A DNA stretch of 64,000 nt, from positions 595,961-659,960 of the forward strand of contig NZ_LT962671.1 of the NCBI RefSeq assembly GCF_900199545.1, written 5' to 3'. The position numbers and the translations under genes are program-made. This document shows positions 60,154 through 64,000 of the stretch, piece after piece. The stretch comes from Raoultibacter massiliensis (GTDB lineage: Bacteria > Actinomycetota > Coriobacteriia > Coriobacteriales > Eggerthellaceae). The notes beneath the pieces were generated by a model, which searched no databases, was not told the DNA's origin, and was given only the letters and a program-made list of their open reading frames with translations. The stretch's first letter is position 1, and every line of letters starts with the position of its first letter.

Positions 60154-60378
60154 ATGGCGAACATGTTCGAGAAATACGCTGCCGACCGCGAGGCCGAGCA
60201 GAAGAAGATAGAGAAGGCCGTTGTCGCCGATACGACGGCGGACGAGAAGCGCACGACGCTCTCGCTGTCGCTCACCGTGAGCGATAAGAAGGCGCTCAAG
60301 ATGATGGCTGCGGAGCGCGAGACAACGATTGCCGCAATCATCCACGAGTGGGTGCAGGAGCACGTTCGAAAAGATTAA
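60154..60378 (+). CDS. Small DNA-binding-like protein, possible ribbon-helix-helix partner of ParA
   Basis: A 74-residue charged protein; AAAGGAGG lies 10 nt before ATG 60154. The C-terminal about 35 residues (RTTLSLSLTVSDKKALKMMAAERETTIAAIIHEWVQ) have the beta-helix-helix pattern of ribbon-helix-helix regulators; the N-terminus is a charged helix. The parA 3' remnant immediately upstream suggests it once directly followed parA, as the centromere-binding partner. It lies 18 nt before the large phosphoesterase gene and may also regulate it. Family assignment is by pattern only. Confidence 0.7.
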   Translation: MANMFEKYAADREAEQKKIEKAVVADTTADEKRTTLSLSLTVSDKKALKMMAAERETTIAAIIHEWVQEHVRKD

Positions 60379-60396
60379 GAGAGGGGGTGACAAGAC

Positions 60397-63117
60397 ATGG
60401 AAGATGGCCTTGCTGTTCGTTCATCGGGATTGATAGAGCGCTTGGAGAGAAAATCAGAGGTAATGGGTAAGGACAACCCGTTTTACTGGTATCTCCATTT
60501 GAAAGAGCTTGGAAAGCGAGCACAGACGAAGGAGATGGTTGATGAAGCCGTTAACGGCTTCAGCGTCAACAATCCCGCATATACGATTCTCAAAGTTATT
60601 GCGAAAAAGTATCTTACGCGCGAAGTGTGTGAGATTGCGGTGAGCAAGAACGGCTTGAATTTGGAGTATGTGCCCGAACAATATCGGGATATAGCTATAT
60701 GCCTGGCAGCTGTGCAAAGCAACGGCAGTGCTTTGAGAGAGGTTCCTGAGCGGATATTGCTCGGAGATAAGGGCTATGAGATATGTCTGGCAGCTGTACG
60801 CAATGGAGGACTGGCTCTTTCGTTTGTGCCTAAATGCTACTTGCGCGGAAAAGAGGGAAAGGCTCTTTGCGAGGCGGCTGTGAAGGCGAATGGGTATGCA
60901 CTTGAATTTGTTCCGAAACGCTTGATAACAAAAGAGCTTGCCAAGGTGGCTATTGAGGCTCCTTTTCCGGTCAGAGAGCTTCTTTGGCCGGATGGTTCGC
61001 GTTCGACTCGGAGTGCCTACCGTAGCTATTGCTCGGTATTGTCGTTTGTTCCCAAAAAGTGTATGTCGGAAGAGCTTGTCGCCTTATCCGCTCGGCTTTA
61101 CCCTGAGAGCTTGCAGTACGCGCCTGCTGAATTTGTTTCTCGCGACCTTTGCTTTGAAATGGTTGAGCGGGACCCCATGAATTTGCGATACGTACCCCAA
61201 CTCGATAAAAAACTGGTGAATTATGCACTCAAGTCTAATCCGCGGGCGATTTTGGCTATCCCCGCATCTTTGTTGACGACAAAACTTTGTCGTGATGCTT
61301 TGCGGATGGACCCTTCTATTCCCATCGAAAGGTTTCCTGAAGACATTCGCAAGAAACTGGAAAAGGAGTTTCGGTCAGACACCTTCATAAAGTATGAGCC
61401 AATTGCTCTTGAAACGCCTGTTTCTACTGATAAAGACACGCAGATAGTTTCGGGCACAGAGGAAGCGCATGCCTATGATTTATCTGTCGCTGATGGCTCT
61501 GTCGATGTTATTTACTATATAACCGACATCCATCTTGAGCATCAGCTCGTAAAACGGCCTTTCGATATCCTAAAGCTGTCTTTGCCTGAAATACAGCGTC
61601 GCATTAATGAAAAGATTGCGGAACTCTTAGCGTCTGTGCCGAGCACTCATGGCATCTTGCTTATTGGCGGCGATGTGGCGGATAGCGTTGAGTTAGAAGC
61701 GCTTTTTTACAAGCAGCTCGGTTCGTTCGATGGCTGGCAAGGAAAGATTATTTCTGTTCTGGGAAACCACGAGTTATGGGATGGCGACCCGATAGGGCTT
61801 AAACCTGCGCGACCGATTGATGAAATCGTTGCCAATTATCGACAAGCGATGTCTCAAGCAACGCTGCTGGAAAATGAACTGCTCATTGTTTACAAGGGGC
61901 TTCGTAGCGAGATATTGGATGAGGAGACGATTCTTAACGCAAGCGATGAGGAGCTTGCCGAAGTATGCGCCAACTCAACGTTCCTCGTACTTGGCGGAAT
62001 AGGATTTTCTGGATTAAATCCGGTCTTTAACGCTGAGATGGGATTATATCGTGCAGCAGTTTCGACAGAAGAAGACATCGCGAGGTCAAAGCGTTTTCGA
62101 GCGGTGTATGAGAAGGTTCTGGCGAGTGCGGAAAACCTTCGGGTAATCGTGCTAACCCATACGCAGATGGCAGACTGGTCTGATGCCCAATACAACCCTA
62201 AGTGGATTTATGTAAGCGGTCACACCCATCAGAACAGGTTCTTGCTGCAACGTGATGGTACTGCTGTTTTTTCCGACAATCAGGTCGGTTACCGACCTAA
62301 GCCTTGGCGTCTTAACAGCTTTACGATTGATGTTCATAAATACGACCCGTTTAAGGATTTTCCTGACGGCATTCACCTGATTACACGTGAGCAGTATGTT
62401 GAGTTTAATCGCTGTCAAGGCATCATGATACAGAGCATGAAATATCCCGGTGCTTTATATGCTCTGAAGCATGGTGGGGTCTATATGTTCGTGCTGGAAA
62501 GTGCAAGCGGGTTGTGCCTTCTGGAGGGTGGCAGGCGGCATAAGCTCGACTACGATATCGACTACTACTTCGATAATCTTCCCGAGTACGTCCGAAAAGT
62601 ACGCTGTGCGTTTGCCCCGTATCGGAAAGCCCTTTCTATGATTTCTGACGAGGTAAGCGCAATCGGCGGAACGGGTACAGTTCATGGTTGCATCGTGGAT
62701 ATAGATTGGTTCAATCACGTATACCTGAATCCATTTGACGGAAAGGTAACCCCATACTTTGCCATGGATATGACTGGCAAGCTGGTTTTCAATAATATGG
62801 AGTCGTTGCTCGAAACATCCCCGTTTCCACCGCAGCTGACAGGTGGTGTCTCTATGCTTACGCGTTATTCGTCTTTGGCTAAAGAAGAAAGACTTCCGAT
62901 TCTTTCCCGCAATGCGAACAAGAAGTGGGACCTTGCCACGGTTCCACAAGTTGTTTTAGATAAGTCGATGTATGAACCGTCTCGCGTTATGCGTTCAATT
63001 CAATATATTTTCGACCAGAACGTATTGCGTGTTTGGAATGACGCGGTTCTCTCGATTGAAGATAAGGACGAGGTCGGAGCGCTGACCGGCACGAACAGAT
63101 TGATTGGTCCGCAATAA
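60397..63117 (+). CDS. Large protein with DUF4116-like repeats and a calcineurin-type metallophosphoesterase domain
   Basis: A 906-residue protein; GAGAGGGGGTG precedes ATG 60397. Residues about 60-320 contain eight to nine repeats of about 30-35 residues of the type CLAAVRNGGLALSFVPK, resembling DUF4116. A metallophosphoesterase domain follows at about residues 375-610, with all metal motifs: YYITDIHLEHQ (D-x-H), LLIGGDVADS (GD), VLGNHELWDG (GNH), LTHTQMA (H) and VSGHTHQNR (GHTH). The C-terminal about 270 residues are unrecognised. No signal peptide is seen. Lower GC than the element's mobilization genes suggests it is foreign cargo. A defence-type effector role is conceivable but not shown. 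Confidence 0.8.
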   Translation: MEDGLAVRSSGLIERLERKSEVMGKDNPFYWYLHLKELGKRAQTKEMVDEAVNGFSVNNPAYTILKVIAKKYLTREVCEIAVSKNGLNLEYVPEQYRDIAICLAAVQSNGSALREVPERILLGDKGYEICLAAVRNGGLALSFVPKCYLRGKEGKALCEAAVKANGYALEFVPKRLITKELAKVAIEAPFPVRELLWPDGSRSTRSAYRSYCSVLSFVPKKCMSEELVALSARLYPESLQYAPAEFVSRDLCFEMVERDPMNLRYVPQLDKKLVNYALKSNPRAILAIPASLLTTKLCRDALRMDPSIPIERFPEDIRKKLEKEFRSDTFIKYEPIALETPVSTDKDTQIVSGTEEAHAYDLSVADGSVDVIYYITDIHLEHQLVKRPFDILKLSLPEIQRRINEKIAELLASVPSTHGILLIGGDVADSVELEALFYKQLGSFDGWQGKIISVLGNHELWDGDPIGLKPARPIDEIVANYRQAMSQATLLENELLIVYKGLRSEILDEETILNASDEELAEVCANSTFLVLGGIGFSGLNPVFNAEMGLYRAAVSTEEDIARSKRFRAVYEKVLASAENLRVIVLTHTQMADWSDAQYNPKWIYVSGHTHQNRFLLQRDGTAVFSDNQVGYRPKPWRLNSFTIDVHKYDPFKDFPDGIHLITREQYVEFNRCQGIMIQSMKYPGALYALKHGGVYMFVLESASGLCLLEGGRRHKLDYDIDYYFDNLPEYVRKVRCAFAPYRKALSMISDEVSAIGGTGTVHGCIVDIDWFNHVYLNPFDGKVTPYFAMDMTGKLVFNNMESLLETSPFPPQLTGGVSMLTRYSSLAKEERLPILSRNANKKWDLATVPQVVLDKSMYEPSRVMRSIQYIFDQNVLRVWNDAVLSIEDKDEVGALTGTNRLIGPQ

Positions 63118-63130
63118 TAGCAAGCATGCG

Positions 63131-63162
63131 AAGCCCGTCGCTCTTTTGGGCGGCGGGCTTTA
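63131..63162 (+). terminator. Terminator after the phosphoesterase gene
   Basis: AAGCCCGTCG pairs with CGGCGGGCTT (one G-U) around a 10-nt loop. It lies 14 nt after the stop and ends at the next promoter's -10. Confidence 0.65.
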
Positions 63163-63201
63163 TAATTAAATGCGCATTTACGTAATTCATCATATAGGAG
63201 G
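63161..63201 (+). promoter_or_regulatory. Promoter -10, putative operator and RBS ahead of the recombinase
   Basis: TATAAT (63161-63166) is followed by TTACGTAATTCATCATA (63178-63194), resembling the stretches after the parA and small-gene -10 boxes, and by the AGGAGG ribosome site at 63196-63201. No convincing -35 is seen because the preceding terminator overlaps. Confidence 0.5.
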
Positions 63202-63208
63202 AACTAAG

Positions 63209-63298
63209 GTGAAAGCCTATAAGCAGAAAAGACAGGGGGTGGTAAACCTATGGCACGTAAGAAGAAATTCGCGCCGAACGACAACAACCTTGCGATAG
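63209..63298 (+). CDS. Possible 29-codon leader peptide overlapping the recombinase start
   Basis: GTG 63209 has a strong AGGAGG 7 nt upstream and opens a frame of 29 codons ending TAG at 63298, 48 nt inside the recombinase gene in a different frame. Translation of this frame would couple ribosomes to the recombinase start at 63250. The peptide (KAYKQKRQGVVNLWHVRRNS) is basic and not recognised. It may instead be only a coincidental frame. Confidence 0.35.
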   Translation: MKAYKQKRQGVVNLWHVRRNSRRTTTTLR

Positions 63299-64000
63299 CG
63301 TACTATCGCTTCTCGTCGCACTCGCAAAACGAGGCGAGCATCGACCAGCAGCGCGACCTTGCCCACGAATGGGCGGATGCGCACGGCTTCAAAATCGTGC
63401 AGGAGTATGAGGACGCGGCAATATCCGGCACCACGGACGCACGACCGGGGTTCCAGCAGATGCTGTCGGAAGTCGCAAAAATCCGTCCCCATACCCTCAT
63501 CATGTGGAAGACCGACCGTCTGGGGCGCGACAAGTACGTTCTGGCGATGGCGAAGAAGAAAATCCGCGACGCGGGATGCGAGATTCACCTGCTCGCCGAG
63601 CATATCCCGACGGAGGGACCCGAAGGCGTCCTCATCGAGGGGCTGATGGAGGCCATGGCGGAGTATTACAGCCGCCAGCTGTCGCAGAACATCCAGCGCG
63701 GCATGGACTACAACGCACAGCACGCCCTGTACAACGGCCACAAGCTGTTCGGCTATGACGTGGACAGGTCCACGAAGAAGTACATCCCCGACCCGAACAC
63801 GGCGCCGTTCGTGCAGTGGGCGTTTAAGGAATACGCGTCGGGCAAGCCGCTGAAGACCATTGCCGAGGAGATGAACGCGCAGGGCCTGCGCACGCCGAGG
63901 AACGCGAAGTTCAGCGTGAACATGCTGAACAAGATGCTCAAGAACCGCGCCTACATCGGCGAGTACCACCACGGCGACATCGTGGTCGCCGGCGGAATGC
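63250..64000 (+). CDS. Large serine recombinase, integrase (3' end outside window)
   Basis: At least 250 residues from ATG 63250, with GGGGGTGG upstream; the frame stays open to the last base. The catalytic domain starts LAIAYYRFSSHSQNEASIDQQRDL, with the nucleophile Ser of the YxRFS motif, followed by ISGTTDARPGFQQML, MWKTDRLGRDKY and MEAMAEYYSRQLSQNIQRGM. The recombinase domain follows with ITEEM-like TIAEEMNAQGLRTPR and MLKNRAYIGEYHHG. Such large serine recombinases integrate and excise mobile elements. Its position at the far side from ssrA fits an element end, although serine integrases do not usually choose tmRNA genes. Confidence 0.92.
   Translation, partial: MARKKKFAPNDNNLAIAYYRFSSHSQNEASIDQQRDLAHEWADAHGFKIVQEYEDAAISGTTDARPGFQQMLSEVAKIRPHTLIMWKTDRLGRDKYVLAMAKKKIRDAGCEIHLLAEHIPTEGPEGVLIEGLMEAMAEYYSRQLSQNIQRGMDYNAQHALYNGHKLFGYDVDRSTKKYIPDPNTAPFVQWAFKEYASGKPLKTIAEEMNAQGLRTPRNAKFSVNMLNKMLKNRAYIGEYHHGDIVVAGGM

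Larger units (their letters stand above)
50657..64000 (+). mobile_element. Integrative/mobilizable element (right end outside window, left boundary approximate)
   Basis: From just after ssrA the gene content changes abruptly to mobile-DNA functions: HTH excisionase-like protein, P4/D5-type primase-helicase, MobC, relaxase, ParA-like ATPase, restriction-type cargo and a serine recombinase at the right edge. An iteron-like array suggests autonomous replication when excised. No type IV secretion genes are seen, so it is probably mobilized by helper elements. The left boundary could be the ssrA 3' end or anywhere before about 51200; no attachment repeat can be shown without the right end. Confidence 0.8.

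Noticed and set aside
60500..61350. DNA-level tandem repeats within the phosphoesterase gene
   Set aside because: The repetition is at the protein level (about 30-residue units) and the DNA units are too diverged to be a recent expansion.

Overview
The window looks like a chromosome segment from a GC-rich gut anaerobe of the Coriobacteriia, most likely family Eggerthellaceae (Eggerthella/Gordonibacter/Paraeggerthella relatives). This is inferred from the abundance of Mo-bisPGD oxidoreductases with ferredoxin-like, NrfD-like and TorD-like partners, from a pair resembling the transhydroxylase/catechol dehydroxylase clade, and from actinobacterial-type housekeeping genes combined with a Firmicutes-like FabT/FabK fatty-acid cluster. 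I ran no database search; family names come from motifs read in the translations.

Layout. 1-5268: 3' end of a molybdoenzyme large subunit, its iron-sulfur subunit, and two tandem SLC13-type anion transporters. 5438-6565: tRNA-Gln(CTG), tRNA-Glu(CTC), a strong terminator and an IS200-type insertion sequence. 6596-22631: housekeeping block with a CDGSH protein and CCA-adding enzyme (minus strand), a large SARP/BTAD-type ATPase regulator, secA, prfB, split transketolase, ftsE-ftsX, an S41 protease and RNase R. 22885-32425: a lipoprotein, then fakB (DegV)-fabT and a compact fatty-acid operon acpP-fabK-fabD-fabG-fabF-fabZ-accDA. Two FabT-like operators lie in the fakB and acpP promoters. 32640-35849: PTS-EIIC/EAL fusion, DUF1847 protein, GIY-YIG protein. 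36140-42869: second molybdoenzyme system (TAT catalytic subunit, two ferredoxin subunits, TorD chaperone, NrfD membrane subunit), then a GntR regulator and a slipin. 42903-50656: YaiI/YqxD protein, M20 amidohydrolase, htpG with a CIRCE element, pentapeptide protein, M42 peptidase, smpB, a very acidic protein and ssrA (tmRNA).

From just downstream of ssrA to the right edge runs a mobile element, probably an integrative mobilizable element or integrated plasmid. It has an iteron-rich, origin-like region (51227-51522), an excisionase-like HTH protein, a P4/D5-type primase-helicase, a frameshifted small gene, a candidate oriT, MobC, a relaxase, a ParA-like ATPase, and a serine recombinase cut by the window edge. 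Its cargo includes an EcoRI-type adenine methyltransferase plus a DUF262-HNH nuclease, and a large DUF4116-like repeat/metallophosphoesterase protein behind a small possible ribbon-helix-helix gene. The methyltransferase-nuclease cassette is bounded by 47-bp direct repeats of the parA 3' end, recording its insertion between parA and the small gene.

The most notable observations are: (i) the cassette with its scar and a terminator-containing leader; (ii) the DUF4116-like/phosphoesterase protein; (iii) the iteron array; (iv) an AccD-AccA fusion that keeps a biotin-carboxylase N-terminal domain, as if accC had been deleted from an ancestral Firmicutes-type operon; (v) the FabT-FakB circuit; and (vi) the molybdoenzyme pair with twin transporters.
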